Assembly (NCBI GenBank): GCA_024691045.1
Contig: JAILOC010000091.1
Coordinates: 1-18,741 of the forward strand
Direction of reading: 5' to 3'
DNA length: 18,741 nt
Source: Lachnospiraceae bacterium
Lineage (GTDB): Bacteria; Bacillota_A; Clostridia; Lachnospirales; Lachnospiraceae
In this document: positions 7,634 to 15,073 of the stretch, in pieces
Numbering within the stretch: position 1 is the first letter of the stretch
Layout: each line of letters starts with the position of its first letter
Notes under the pieces: generated by a model
Told to the model about the DNA's origin: nothing
Databases searched by the model: none
Seen by the model: the letters and a program-made list of their open reading frames with translations, nothing else
Position numbers and translations under genes: made by a program

Positions 7634-7662
7634 ACTATATCAAAAATGCCCTGCTTTATCAA
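7634..7662 (-). promoter_or_regulatory. Sigma-A-like promoter for the YprB-like gene
   Basis: On the minus strand TTGATA (7662-7657) and TATAGT (7639-7634) are separated by exactly 17 nt. The -10 end lies about 38 nt upstream of the ATG, leaving room for the AAAGAGG ribosome binding site. Confidence 0.7.
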
Positions 7663-7717
7663 TTATATAGCACACAAAAATACTGCCTTCCCGTTTGCGG
7701 GGAGCGGGTTTTCATTG

Positions 7718-7746
7718 TGGAAAAAAGCATGATTTTGGAGTATATT
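7718..7746 (+). promoter_or_regulatory. Candidate promoter of the rnf operon
   Basis: TGGAAA (7718-7723, four of six -35 consensus positions) and TATATT (7741-7746, five of six -10 positions) are 17 nt apart. They lie 38 nt before rnfC, which has AGGTGG at 7774-7779. The -35 is weak, so an activator or a different start is possible. Confidence 0.4.
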
Positions 7747-7784
7747 ATCGTTGTATGAAATTTTTTATCCGACAGGTGGTTTAA

Positions 7785-9101
7785 ATGGCTAAATTTACTT
7801 TTAAAGGCGGGATCCATCCATATGACGGCAAGGATCTTTCCAAGGATAAAGCTATTATAGACGCCATTCCGGGCGATATAATGGTATACCCCCTGAGCCA
7901 GCATATAGGTGCACCGGCTAAGCCCTTGGTAGGGAAGGGTGATACTGTCCTCAGAGGACAGATGATTGCCGAAGCAGGCGGATTCGTATCTGCCTCCATA
8001 TATTCATCCGTTTCAGGAATTGTCAAAAGCATTGAAAAAAGAAGAGTTGCCACGGGCGATATGGTCGAGAGCATCATTATAGAAAATGACGGTCTCGGTA
8101 CAGAGGTTATGTACGAGGAGGCCCGTGACTGGGAAAAGCTTTCCCGTGAAGAGATACTTGAGCGCATAAGAAAAGCGGGTATCGTCGGAATGGGCGGAGC
8201 AGGATTTCCCACTGCCGTAAAGCTTTCACCGAAGGATCCGGATTCGATCGATTACTGTATCTGTAATGCCGCTGAGTGTGAGCCTTATCTTACCTCGGAT
8301 TACCGCAGGATAATCGAGGAGGGAGAGAAGGTTGTCGAGGGGCTTAAGATCATCCTCAGTCTATTTTCCGATGCTCACGGAATAATAGCCGTAGAGGACA
8401 ATAAGCCCGAGGCGATAGCTCATCTGTCCGGGCTTTCCAAAAATGACAATCTTATCAGCATCAAGGAACTCAGGACCAAGTATCCCCAGGGCTCGGAAAG
8501 ATCCCTGATCTATGCGGTAACAGGAAGAAAGGTTAATTCCAGGATGCTTCCGGCAGATGTCGGCTGCATAGTCAATAATGTCGACACAATCTGCTCGGTC
8601 TATAATGCCGTTGTTCTTGGGAAACCCCTTATGGAAAGGATCGTCACCGTATCCGGTGATGCGGTTAAGATGCCCAGGAATTTCAGGGTTCCCTGCGGAA
8701 TGAGCTATACCGAGATCATAGAGCAGAACGGCGGATTCAGGAAAGAGCCGGGCAAGATCATCTGCGGAGGACCCATGATGGGCTTTGCGATGTTCACGAC
8801 CGACGTTCCCGTAACCAAGACTTCAACAGCACTTCTTGCATTTGTCAAGGATCCGCTCGAGAATGTCGAGACCACGCCATGCATCAATTGCTCGAGATGT
8901 ACATATGCATGCCCCGCAGGACTTATTCCCGGAAGACTTTCCGATATGGCAGAGCATTTTGACAACGAAGCATTTGTTGCGAACGGCGGTATGGAATGCT
9001 GTGAATGCGGATGCTGCAGCTTTGTATGTCCCGCGAAAAAACCGCTTACCCAGAACATCAAATCAATGAGAAAGATGGAACTGGCTAAAAGGAAAAAGTA
9101 A
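7785..9101 (+). CDS. rnfC: Rnf complex subunit C, NADH-binding Fe-S flavoprotein
   Basis: RnfC is the peripheral subunit of the ferredoxin:NAD+ oxidoreductase where NAD+ is reduced (or NADH oxidised). The 438-residue protein starts with the family opener FKGGIHPYDGK. The nucleotide/flavin motif GMGGAGFPT is at residues 135-143, with YCICNAAECEPYLTSDYR soon after. Two [4Fe-4S] motifs sit near the C-terminus: C366-x2-C-x2-C-x3-C376-P and C405-x2-C-x2-C-x3-C415-P. The length is close to the short clostridial form and lacks the long Ala/Lys tail of some proteobacterial RnfC. It is first in the rnfCDGEAB order known from Acetobacterium and clostridia. AGGTGG at 7774-7779 supports the start. Confidence 0.96.
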   Translation: MAKFTFKGGIHPYDGKDLSKDKAIIDAIPGDIMVYPLSQHIGAPAKPLVGKGDTVLRGQMIAEAGGFVSASIYSSVSGIVKSIEKRRVATGDMVESIIIENDGLGTEVMYEEARDWEKLSREEILERIRKAGIVGMGGAGFPTAVKLSPKDPDSIDYCICNAAECEPYLTSDYRRIIEEGEKVVEGLKIILSLFSDAHGIIAVEDNKPEAIAHLSGLSKNDNLISIKELRTKYPQGSERSLIYAVTGRKVNSRMLPADVGCIVNNVDTICSVYNAVVLGKPLMERIVTVSGDAVKMPRNFRVPCGMSYTEIIEQNGGFRKEPGKIICGGPMMGFAMFTTDVPVTKTSTALLAFVKDPLENVETTPCINCSRCTYACPAGLIPGRLSDMAEHFDNEAFVANGGMECCECGCCSFVCPAKKPLTQNIKSMRKMELAKRKK

Positions 9102-9115
9102 AAGGAATCTGTAAA

Positions 9116-10060
9116 ATGAGTCTTCCAAGAGTATCATCGAACCCGCATATACGAAGCGGGGCTACAACACAGCTTATAATGTTCACCGTTATCCTGACGC
9201 TTATGCCGGCTTTTGGTTACGGTGTTTACAACTTTGGCATAAGAGCGCTTTTTGTGGTTTTGGTCTGTACATCATCGGCTGTTCTTTCCGAGCTTGTTTT
9301 TGCACTCATCACGAAAAAGAAGATCAGGGTCAGTGACCTGAGCGCGGTTGTTACAGGACTTCTTCTTGCACTTAATCTTCCCGTGTCGATCCCCTACTGG
9401 CAGGCTGCGCTTGGATCTGCTTTTGCAATAATTGTTGTTAAGGAGCTTTTCGGCGGACTCGGTAAGAACTTCATGAATCCCGCACTTGCCGGAAGATGTT
9501 TTCTTATCATTTCTTTCCCCGTTGCGATGACTGATTTTGCGACCGATACCTATACCGGTGCAACACCGCTTGCTCTTCTTAAGAGCGGAGAGAGCGTAGA
9601 TATCAGGGCTATGGTCTTCGGAAATATTCCCGGAACGATTGGCGAAACCAGCATGGTGATGATCCTTATCGGAGCGTGCATCCTTCTTTTGTTCGGAGTC
9701 ATTGATCTCTGGGTTCCCGGAAGCTACATTCTTTCTTTTGTACTATTCCTTGTGATATTTGGCGGACACGGCTTGGATCCTGCATTTATTTCCGCGCATC
9801 TTGCGGGCGGCGGACTTATGCTCGGTGCATTTTTCATGGCGACCGATTATGTCACGAGACCCGTATCGAAAAAGGGTCAGGCGGTATTCGGAATATTCCT
9901 CGGGGTCATGACCGGAATATTCAGGATCTTCGGACCTTCCGCGGAAGGCGTTTCATATGCGATCATTCTGGGCAACTGTATAGTTCCCCTTATTGATAAG
10001 TTCACGGTTCCCGTCCCCTTCGGCCTTACGGCCTCCGAGTTTAAGAAAGGAGGCAGATAA
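9116..10060 (+). CDS. rnfD: Rnf complex subunit D, FMN-binding membrane protein
   Basis: This 314-residue integral membrane subunit, homologous to NqrB, carries several hydrophobic helices from about residue 20 to 305. After the opener SSNPHIRSGATTQLIM comes GLGKNFMNPALAGRCFL, a family hallmark. The motif TYTGATPLA contains T150, the threonine expected to carry covalent FMN through a phosphoester bond. RnfD passes electrons within the membrane and is thought to contribute to ion translocation. It lies 14 nt after rnfC, with AAGGA at 9102-9106. Its stop overlaps the rnfG start (TAATG). The flavin transferase (ApbE) needed for covalent FMN attachment is not in this window. Confidence 0.96.
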   Translation: MSLPRVSSNPHIRSGATTQLIMFTVILTLMPAFGYGVYNFGIRALFVVLVCTSSAVLSELVFALITKKKIRVSDLSAVVTGLLLALNLPVSIPYWQAALGSAFAIIVVKELFGGLGKNFMNPALAGRCFLIISFPVAMTDFATDTYTGATPLALLKSGESVDIRAMVFGNIPGTIGETSMVMILIGACILLLFGVIDLWVPGSYILSFVLFLVIFGGHGLDPAFISAHLAGGGLMLGAFFMATDYVTRPVSKKGQAVFGIFLGVMTGIFRIFGPSAEGVSYAIILGNCIVPLIDKFTVPVPFGLTASEFKKGGR

Positions 10061-10695
10061 TGAACAAAGATCTTAATTCTGCGCTTAAAGATGCGCTTAT
10101 CCTTGTTGTGATCACTCTTGTTTCCGGCCTTCTTCTCGGCCTTGTCAATATGCTCACCGAGGAACCGATAAGACTGCAGAAGGAGCAGGCTGTCGTAGAC
10201 AGCTGCAAGGCTGTTTTCCCTGCCGGTGATTATCCTTCTTATGAGCTGTCCTTTGTGCTGACGGATCTGAGGCCTTCCGAGATGCTTCAAAATGAACTTC
10301 TGCAAAACGGAGTAACGGTCGGAAATATCTATGCAGCGGTTTCACCCGGCGGAATGACGGAAGGTTTTGCTATTGAAGTTACTTCCTCCGAAGGTTATGG
10401 CGGAGATATCAGATTAATGTGCGGAGTTGATACTTACGGTACCATTAAGGGAGTATCGATACTTGAGATATCGGAAACCGCGGGACTCGGAATGAGAGCG
10501 GGCGATGTGCTGGTTCCCCAGCTGCGAAACCTTAATGTAGATCATATTGTGTTTACCAAAACAGGGAAGACATCCGACAACGAGATCGATGCGATAAGCG
10601 GTGCTACGGTAACCACGACAGCTTTCGTAAACTGTGTCAACGCGGCACTCGATGTTTTTGAAGAGATGGTTCCCGCGGAAGGAGGCGCAGCATGA
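10060..10695 (+). CDS. rnfG: Rnf complex subunit G, covalent FMN subunit
   Basis: This 211-residue protein has one N-terminal membrane helix (about 12-33, LILVVITLVSGLLLGLVNML) and an extracytoplasmic FMN-binding domain. The flavinylation motif SGATVT is at residues 180-185. By homology with NqrC the FMN is carried by the last threonine (T185). The block ISETAGLGMRAGD before it is also conserved in the family. A very strong AAAGGAGG site at 10045-10052 precedes the start, which shares a base with the rnfD stop. Length and order are typical of clostridial Rnf. Confidence 0.95.
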   Translation: MNKDLNSALKDALILVVITLVSGLLLGLVNMLTEEPIRLQKEQAVVDSCKAVFPAGDYPSYELSFVLTDLRPSEMLQNELLQNGVTVGNIYAAVSPGGMTEGFAIEVTSSEGYGGDIRLMCGVDTYGTIKGVSILEISETAGLGMRAGDVLVPQLRNLNVDHIVFTKTGKTSDNEIDAISGATVTTTAFVNCVNAALDVFEEMVPAEGGAA

Positions 10696-11741
10696 ACAAG
10701 TCATTTGAGCGCCTTTATAACGGAATAATCAAAGAGAATCCCACCTTTGTCCTTACGCTCGGTATGTGTCCCACGCTTGCGGTCACAACATCTGCAGTGA
10801 ACGGACTCGGCATGGGTCTTACCACTGCGGCCGTTCTGGCTCTGAGCAACCTTTTCATTTCGGCTCTCAGGAAGGTCATCCCCGACAAGGTAAGGATACC
10901 TGCATTCATAGTCATTGTTGCATCCTTCGTTACGATGGTGCAGCTGCTTCTGGAAGCTTTCATTCCTTCACTGAATGCGGCCCTCGGAATATATATTCCT
11001 CTTATAGTCGTTAACTGCATTATCCTGGGACGTGCGGAAAGCTACGCATACCATAATCCGGTTATTCCTTCGTTCTTCGATGGTGTAGGAATGGGTCTCG
11101 GATTTACCGTTGCGCTTACCCTTCTCGGAATCTTCAGGGAGTTCATAGGAAGCGGAACATTCTTCGGAATGAGAGTCTTCCCCGAGGAATACGGTGTGAC
11201 AATATTCGTACTTGCGCCCGGTGCTTTCTTTGTTCTTGCCGTTTTGGTCGCTGTTCAGAATTTCATCAAGGACAAGATGGCGGCTAAGGGCAGGGATGTT
11301 TCCAAGATCGGCTCAGGCTGTGCTTCGGGCTGTGCAGGATGCGCACAGGCTTCTGCCTGCGGAAAGCCCAGGGCCAGGGCGTACAGGAAGGTTCAGGAAA
11401 GAAGAGCGGAGTCGGGATCTGCAGATGAATACGAATATGACGAGGAAGACGAAGAGATCGATGAGATCCTCGAAGACACCAAAGCTCCCGTAAAGGAAAA
11501 TAAAAAGATCGCTCCGGCTAAGAGTAAGCTTTCGTCCATCAGAACCGTAGAACCTGAAACGGCAGAACCTGAAAAGGAAGATGACGTATCGGAAGGCAAC
11601 GGCGAAGATGTAAGGCCCGGGGATGAAAGCAAAGCGGAAGATGATTCTGAAGAAGAATCTCAGGAAGAGACCGAAGATAAAAAGACCGATAAGCCTTCCG
11701 GCAGAAACGGTAAAAAGAAAAACAGGAAGAGGAGGAAATAA
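10692..11741 (+). CDS. rnfE: Rnf complex subunit E with unusual Cys-rich and charged tail
   Basis: Residues 1 to about 195 are a normal RnfE/NqrD membrane core with about six helices. The paired cysteines that bind a membrane-embedded Fe-S centre are C26 (LGMCPTLAV) and C109 (VVNCIILGR). The usual family length is around 200 residues, but this protein has 349. The extra part has a cysteine cluster (C210, C214, C217, C223 in GCASGCAGCAQASAC). A very acidic stretch follows (DEYEYDEEDEEIDEI), then a low-complexity Glu/Lys/Pro region, and finally a basic end (GKKKNRKRRK). I recall short Cys-rich ends in some clostridial RnfE proteins, but not a charged tail this long. The gene overlaps rnfG by ATGA and has AAGGAGG at 10679-10685. 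No frameshift is needed to explain the tail, which runs directly up to the rnfA start. Confidence 0.93.
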   Translation: MNKSFERLYNGIIKENPTFVLTLGMCPTLAVTTSAVNGLGMGLTTAAVLALSNLFISALRKVIPDKVRIPAFIVIVASFVTMVQLLLEAFIPSLNAALGIYIPLIVVNCIILGRAESYAYHNPVIPSFFDGVGMGLGFTVALTLLGIFREFIGSGTFFGMRVFPEEYGVTIFVLAPGAFFVLAVLVAVQNFIKDKMAAKGRDVSKIGSGCASGCAGCAQASACGKPRARAYRKVQERRAESGSADEYEYDEEDEEIDEILEDTKAPVKENKKIAPAKSKLSSIRTVEPETAEPEKEDDVSEGNGEDVRPGDESKAEDDSEEESQEETEDKKTDKPSGRNGKKKNRKRRK

Positions 11742-11743
11742 AT

Positions 11744-12328
11744 ATGAACAGCATTAAAGATATGCTCCTCCTTCTTGTCGGCTCCTCGCTGGTCTCCAAC
11801 GTCGTGCTCAGCCAGTTCCTCGGACTGTGTCCTTTCCTCGGAGTATCCAGGAAGATCAAGACTGCCGCGGGAATGGGCGGGGCCGTAATATTTGTCATAA
11901 CTCTCGCAAGCTTTGTTGCGGGTGCATTATACAAGCTGATACTTGTACCGCTTAATCTCAAATATCTTCAGACCATAGTATTCATACTTGTCATTGCGGC
12001 ACTTGTTCAGTTTGTCGAGATGTTCCTTAAGAAGATCGTCCCTTCGCTCTACCGGGCGCTGGGAGTTTATCTTCCTCTGATCACTACAAACTGTGCCGTT
12101 TTGGGCGTTGCCGTAAGCAATGTACAGAAAAACTACGGTGTGCTTGAAGGTGTTGTTAACGGCATCGGTACTGCCGTTGGATTTGCCGTTGCTATTATCA
12201 TCCTTGCAGGTATCAGGGAGAGGATCGAATACAATGAAGTTCCGAAGCCCTTCAAGGGAATGCCCATAGTGCTTCTTACAGCCGGACTTATGGCTATCGC
12301 ATTCTGGGGATTTTCGGGACTTCTGTAA
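11744..12328 (+). CDS. rnfA: Rnf complex subunit A
   Basis: This 194-residue, highly hydrophobic protein is homologous to NqrE and RnfE, with about six transmembrane helices. C29 (LGLCPFLGVS) and C117 (TTNCAVLGVA) are the expected ligands, together with RnfE, for the intramembrane iron-sulfur centre that carries electrons across the bilayer. The segment YLPLITTNCAVLG is a hallmark. The length is exactly as expected and there is no tail, unlike RnfE. The start follows rnfE by 2 nt, with GGAGGA at 11731-11736, which is itself part of the codons for the basic RnfE terminus. Confidence 0.96.
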   Translation: MNSIKDMLLLLVGSSLVSNVVLSQFLGLCPFLGVSRKIKTAAGMGGAVIFVITLASFVAGALYKLILVPLNLKYLQTIVFILVIAALVQFVEMFLKKIVPSLYRALGVYLPLITTNCAVLGVAVSNVQKNYGVLEGVVNGIGTAVGFAVAIIILAGIRERIEYNEVPKPFKGMPIVLLTAGLMAIAFWGFSGLL

Positions 12329-12340
12329 AGGGGAAATATT

Positions 12341-13126
12341 ATGATGACAGTGCTTGCTGCCGCGTTATGCGTCGCATGTGTGGGAATATTCGTCGGAATC
12401 TTCCTCGGCGCAGCCGGAATAATCTTTAAAGTAAAAACGGATGAAAGAGAAGAGAAGGTACTTGCGGCTCTTCCCGGAAATAACTGCGGAGGCTGCGGAT
12501 ATCCCGGATGTTCGGGACTTGCAGCTGCCATAGTAAAGGGCGAAGCCCCCGTTAATGCATGCCCGGTCGGAGGAAACGAAGTTGGTGCAAGGGTCGCCGC
12601 GATAATGGGGCAGGAAGCTTCCGAAACCGTAAAGCAGGTAGCTTTCGTTGCATGTGCGGGTGACTGCGAGAAGGCGAATTCCAATTATGAATATTACGGA
12701 TCGTCCGATTGCAGAATGATAAACTTTTCTCCCGCGGGAGGTGCGAAGGCGTGCAGACAGGGATGTCTCGGAGGAGGCACCTGCGTTAAGGTCTGTCCCT
12801 TTGATGCTATCCATATCGTGAACGGAATAGCCGTTGTGGACAAGGATAAATGCAAGGCCTGCGGAAAGTGCATCGAGATATGTCCCAGAAAGCTTATCAG
12901 CCTTGTCCCGTATGACGCCAAATATATCGTTGCATGTTCATCCAATGATAAAGGCCCCGATGTGATGAAAGCCTGCAGTGCGGGCTGTATAGGATGCGGA
13001 CTCTGTGCAAGGAACTGTCCCGCAGGTGCTGTTACCGTCACCGATTTTCTCGCACATATCGATCAGGATAAGTGTATCTCCTGCGGAGCATGTGCGGAGA
13101 AGTGTCCCAAAAAGGTTATAGTATGA
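12341..13126 (+). CDS. rnfB: Rnf complex subunit B, polyferredoxin
   Basis: RnfB is the ferredoxin-accepting subunit. The 261-residue protein has an N-terminal membrane anchor (about 2-28). The RnfB-specific four-Cys motif NNCGGCGYPGCSGL, completed by a later Cys, follows. A chain of ferredoxin-type sets comes next: CRQGCLGGGTCVKVCP, CKACGKCIEICP, CSAGCIGCGLCARNCP and CISCGACAEKCP. This fits the clostridial multi-cluster type, which takes electrons from reduced ferredoxin into the membrane part. The final cluster is nearly at the C-terminus. AAGGGGAA at 12328-12335 supports the start; a second ATG follows directly. Its stop overlaps the start of the GH25-fold gene by ATGA, so that gene is translationally tied to the Rnf operon. 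Confidence 0.96.
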   Translation: MMTVLAAALCVACVGIFVGIFLGAAGIIFKVKTDEREEKVLAALPGNNCGGCGYPGCSGLAAAIVKGEAPVNACPVGGNEVGARVAAIMGQEASETVKQVAFVACAGDCEKANSNYEYYGSSDCRMINFSPAGGAKACRQGCLGGGTCVKVCPFDAIHIVNGIAVVDKDKCKACGKCIEICPRKLISLVPYDAKYIVACSSNDKGPDVMKACSAGCIGCGLCARNCPAGAVTVTDFLAHIDQDKCISCGACAEKCPKKVIV

Positions 13127-14244
13127 GTAACAAGATGAATCTTCCCGATGACAATGAAAGGAACCAGTTTACGCCTCAGATGACTGCGGCAATGGTTGTC
13201 ACTGCTTTTGTGACTCTCCTTATCATTGTCATTGTTCTTTTGGCGAACAGAAGACCTCATCATGTTCCCGCAGCATCACAGAACCCCGAACCCGTCCAGC
13301 AGACTAGCCCCGTTATAAAACCTGAGGAAACACCCGGCGGAGACGTTATATCTCCCGGTGACCTCGATTTCTGGGATATGTATCCGGAGGACGGTGAGGG
13401 AGAAGGCGATGAGCCGGACACTGTTTCGGATGAGAACGATAAGCCTGTTTTGCCCGATGACGGAACCGAGCCTCCCGAAGCTGCCGACGGAAGACATACA
13501 CTTGTAATCGGCCGCGACGGCAAAGAGGAATGGGTTCTCATTTCTCCGTATCTTCCCAAGAATGACATTGATCCTTCATCGCTTGTTCTTCAGCAGAACC
13601 TGATGTCGTATTATGTTGACGGAAAAGAGACCTCGTATCTGGGTATCAGAGTTGATAAATATGATGATTACATTGATTTCGTCAAGCTTAGGGATGCCGG
13701 AATAGACTTTGTTATGCTCAGGGTCGGTGTGCGCGGATACGAAAGCGGAACGATCACATTCGACGAATATTATGCGGACAATATCTCAAGAGCAACACAG
13801 GCGGGACTTGAAGTCGGACTGTATTTCAGATCCCAGGCGATCACTCCCGAGGAGGCTGCCGAGGAAGCAACAGCACTTATAGCTGCGATAGGTGACTACA
13901 GCGTAAAGTATCCCCTTGCGATAGATGCCGGATTCGTTCTTAACGATACTTCCAGGATCGAGACGCTTTCCAAGACGGAAAAGACGGCTGTCATCAGGGC
14001 CTTTGCGGATACAGTCAAGGCATCCGGGCATAATTGCGCGATTTACGCGGATAAGGAATTCCTGATAAAAGAAATAGATCTTTCGAAGTTTTCGGATATA
14101 GATATATGGCTGGACAATCCGGGAGACCTTCCCGATTATCCGTATTCGATGACCATGTGGGAATATACGGACAGCTCGACTTTAGACGGAGTGAGCGGAC
14201 TTACCGATATCACGATCTCTTTTATCGACTACACCCAGAAATGA
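13123..14244 (+). CDS. Membrane-anchored GH25-fold protein, probably catalytically inactive
   Basis: The ATG at 13123 overlaps the rnfB stop and gives 373 residues; an earlier in-frame GTG at 13072 lies inside rnfB and lacks a better site. One transmembrane helix (about residues 18-41) is followed by RR, suggesting an N-in anchor with the body outside. A Pro/Glu/Asp-rich linker runs to about 120. The C-terminal domain matches family 25 lysozymes in layout: LGIRVDKYDDYIDFVKL, AGIDFVMLRVG, GLEVGLYFRSQA and the closing MWEYTDSSTLDGVSGLTD. Two catalytic acids appear lost. The first Asp (normally GIDVS) is R176, and the DxE pair is D268-A-G270. This suggests glycan binding or a scaffold role rather than hydrolysis. 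No cell-wall genes adjoin it; its only partner by context is Rnf. Confidence 0.75.
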   Translation: MSNKMNLPDDNERNQFTPQMTAAMVVTAFVTLLIIVIVLLANRRPHHVPAASQNPEPVQQTSPVIKPEETPGGDVISPGDLDFWDMYPEDGEGEGDEPDTVSDENDKPVLPDDGTEPPEAADGRHTLVIGRDGKEEWVLISPYLPKNDIDPSSLVLQQNLMSYYVDGKETSYLGIRVDKYDDYIDFVKLRDAGIDFVMLRVGVRGYESGTITFDEYYADNISRATQAGLEVGLYFRSQAITPEEAAEEATALIAAIGDYSVKYPLAIDAGFVLNDTSRIETLSKTEKTAVIRAFADTVKASGHNCAIYADKEFLIKEIDLSKFSDIDIWLDNPGDLPDYPYSMTMWEYTDSSTLDGVSGLTDITISFIDYTQK

Positions 14245-14245
14245 C

Positions 14246-14276
14246 GGTGAACGGCAGAACCGTCCCCTCGTTCACC
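14246..14276. repeat. REP-like palindrome with GAACCGTCCCC core
   Basis: Perfect 8-bp arms GGTGAACG (14246-14253) and CGTTCACC (14269-14276) flank a 15-nt centre containing GAACCGTCCCC. An alternative inner pairing ACGG/CCGT is possible. It fills the 38-bp gap between two convergent genes, one base after the GH25-fold stop. The GGGGACGGTTC core (reverse strand) is, from memory, shared by short dispersed repeats in many Firmicutes. It may double as a weak bidirectional terminator, though it has no clean T-tract. Confidence 0.5.
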
Positions 14277-14282
14277 CCTGTT

Positions 14283-15059
14283 TCATTTGATATTCGGATT
14301 GATCTCGAGGGAGTTATAGATCTCAGCGTAGACCTTGCCCGAAACTTCATCAATGAAATTTTCGGGGTACTGTTTTGAAGATGATTTTTTGATCATATCC
14401 ACTGCCTTGTTGTAAGCGATGGCAGCTTCGAGTGCGGAGTCATAGGTCCCGATCTTCGTATAACCGGAGGTGTGTATTCGGGCTATGTAGCCCTTTCCTT
14501 CTTTTGCTGGAAGGACGCCGTGATATGTGTTTAGTATCTCCAGGTTTGACCTTCTGAAGTCCAGGCTGTCGCCGTTAATGAACCTGCAGTCGCGGCATTC
14601 GACGGAGTAAGCCTTGAGTCCGAAGCGTGCTCCCACAGAAAGCTGTGAACCGTAATCGGCAACGAAGAAGTGACGTCCTCTTTTCGATATCTTGTGTGAC
14701 GAGAAATAGAAGAGGTCCTCCAGATCGAATGTAAAGACGATATCCTTCGTAAGATGATAGTTGAAATAGCCTTTTTTCAGGTATATGGGTGTTCCGAAAT
14801 AGATGCCGTTATCCCTGAGATTGATCAGGATCACGGCTTTTTCATATTTAAGAGCCTTAAAATCTTGAAAATCGTTTAATGAAATGCTAACATCTTCAAG
14901 TAATTTAAGTGCGGTCATATAAGCCTTGTGGGCTTTGTCCTCCGACGGATATGAACCCAGGGAGATATGACGGCCGTTTTTGGTAACAGAAGCACGGTAT
15001 AAAGTTTTTCCCGACGGAGTCACATATATATAGACTCCCTTTGAAGAATTACCGTTCAT
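14283..15059 (-). CDS. AP2-like DNA-binding protein with degenerate HNH-like core
   Basis: This is a 258-residue protein without an assigned function. Residues about 8-52 resemble an AP2 DNA-binding module (YRASVTKNGRHISLGSYPSE, then DKAHKAY). A second such segment lies at about 190-222 (YIARIHTSGYTKIGTYDSA, then LEAAIAYNKAVDM). Between them, residues 158-175 (CRFINGDSLDFRRSNLEI) match the zinc/HNH core of AP2-type homing endonucleases, which normally reads HHINGD...DNRRSNLR. The catalytic histidines are replaced by R159 and F160, and DN by DF. I infer a former nuclease architecture now probably serving as a DNA-binding protein. The ATG at 15059 is the only usable start after an in-frame TGA, and no Shine-Dalgarno sequence precedes it. 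It is divergent from thrC with a gap of only 32 bp, so the two may share regulation. Confidence 0.65.
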   Translation of the reverse strand: MNGNSSKGVYIYVTPSGKTLYRASVTKNGRHISLGSYPSEDKAHKAYMTALKLLEDVSISLNDFQDFKALKYEKAVILINLRDNGIYFGTPIYLKKGYFNYHLTKDIVFTFDLEDLFYFSSHKISKRGRHFFVADYGSQLSVGARFGLKAYSVECRDCRFINGDSLDFRRSNLEILNTYHGVLPAKEGKGYIARIHTSGYTKIGTYDSALEAAIAYNKAVDMIKKSSSKQYPENFIDEVSGKVYAEIYNSLEINPNIK

Positions 15060-15070
15060 GAAAATATTGT
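15041..15070 (+). promoter_or_regulatory. Candidate thrC promoter overlapping the divergent gene start
   Basis: TTGAAG (15041-15046) and TATTGT (15065-15070) are 18 nt apart, each matching four of six consensus positions. They leave only about 15 nt before the thrC ATG, which still includes AGGAAGGA at 15076-15083. Transcription could also begin further upstream, inside the divergent gene. Confidence 0.3.
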
Positions 15071-15073
15071 AAC
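15066..15073 (-). promoter_or_regulatory. Candidate extended -10 for a leaderless divergent transcript
   Basis: On the minus strand TGT followed by TACAAT (five of six positions) ends 6 nt before the ATG at 15059. That would put the transcription start at or next to the ATG. I see no convincing -35. Confidence 0.3.

Noticed and set aside
7687..7704. Small hairpin CTTCCCG-TTTG-CGGGGAG in the divergent gap upstream of rnfC
   Set aside because: Seven pairs with one wobble. A T-rich stretch follows only on the minus strand after 5 nt, with no gene to terminate there. It is too weak to call.
13072..13122. GTG start adding 17 residues to the GH25-fold protein
   Set aside because: It lies inside the last ferredoxin-like cluster codons of rnfB with no good ribosome binding site. 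The ATGA overlap at 13123 matches the style of the other junctions in this operon.
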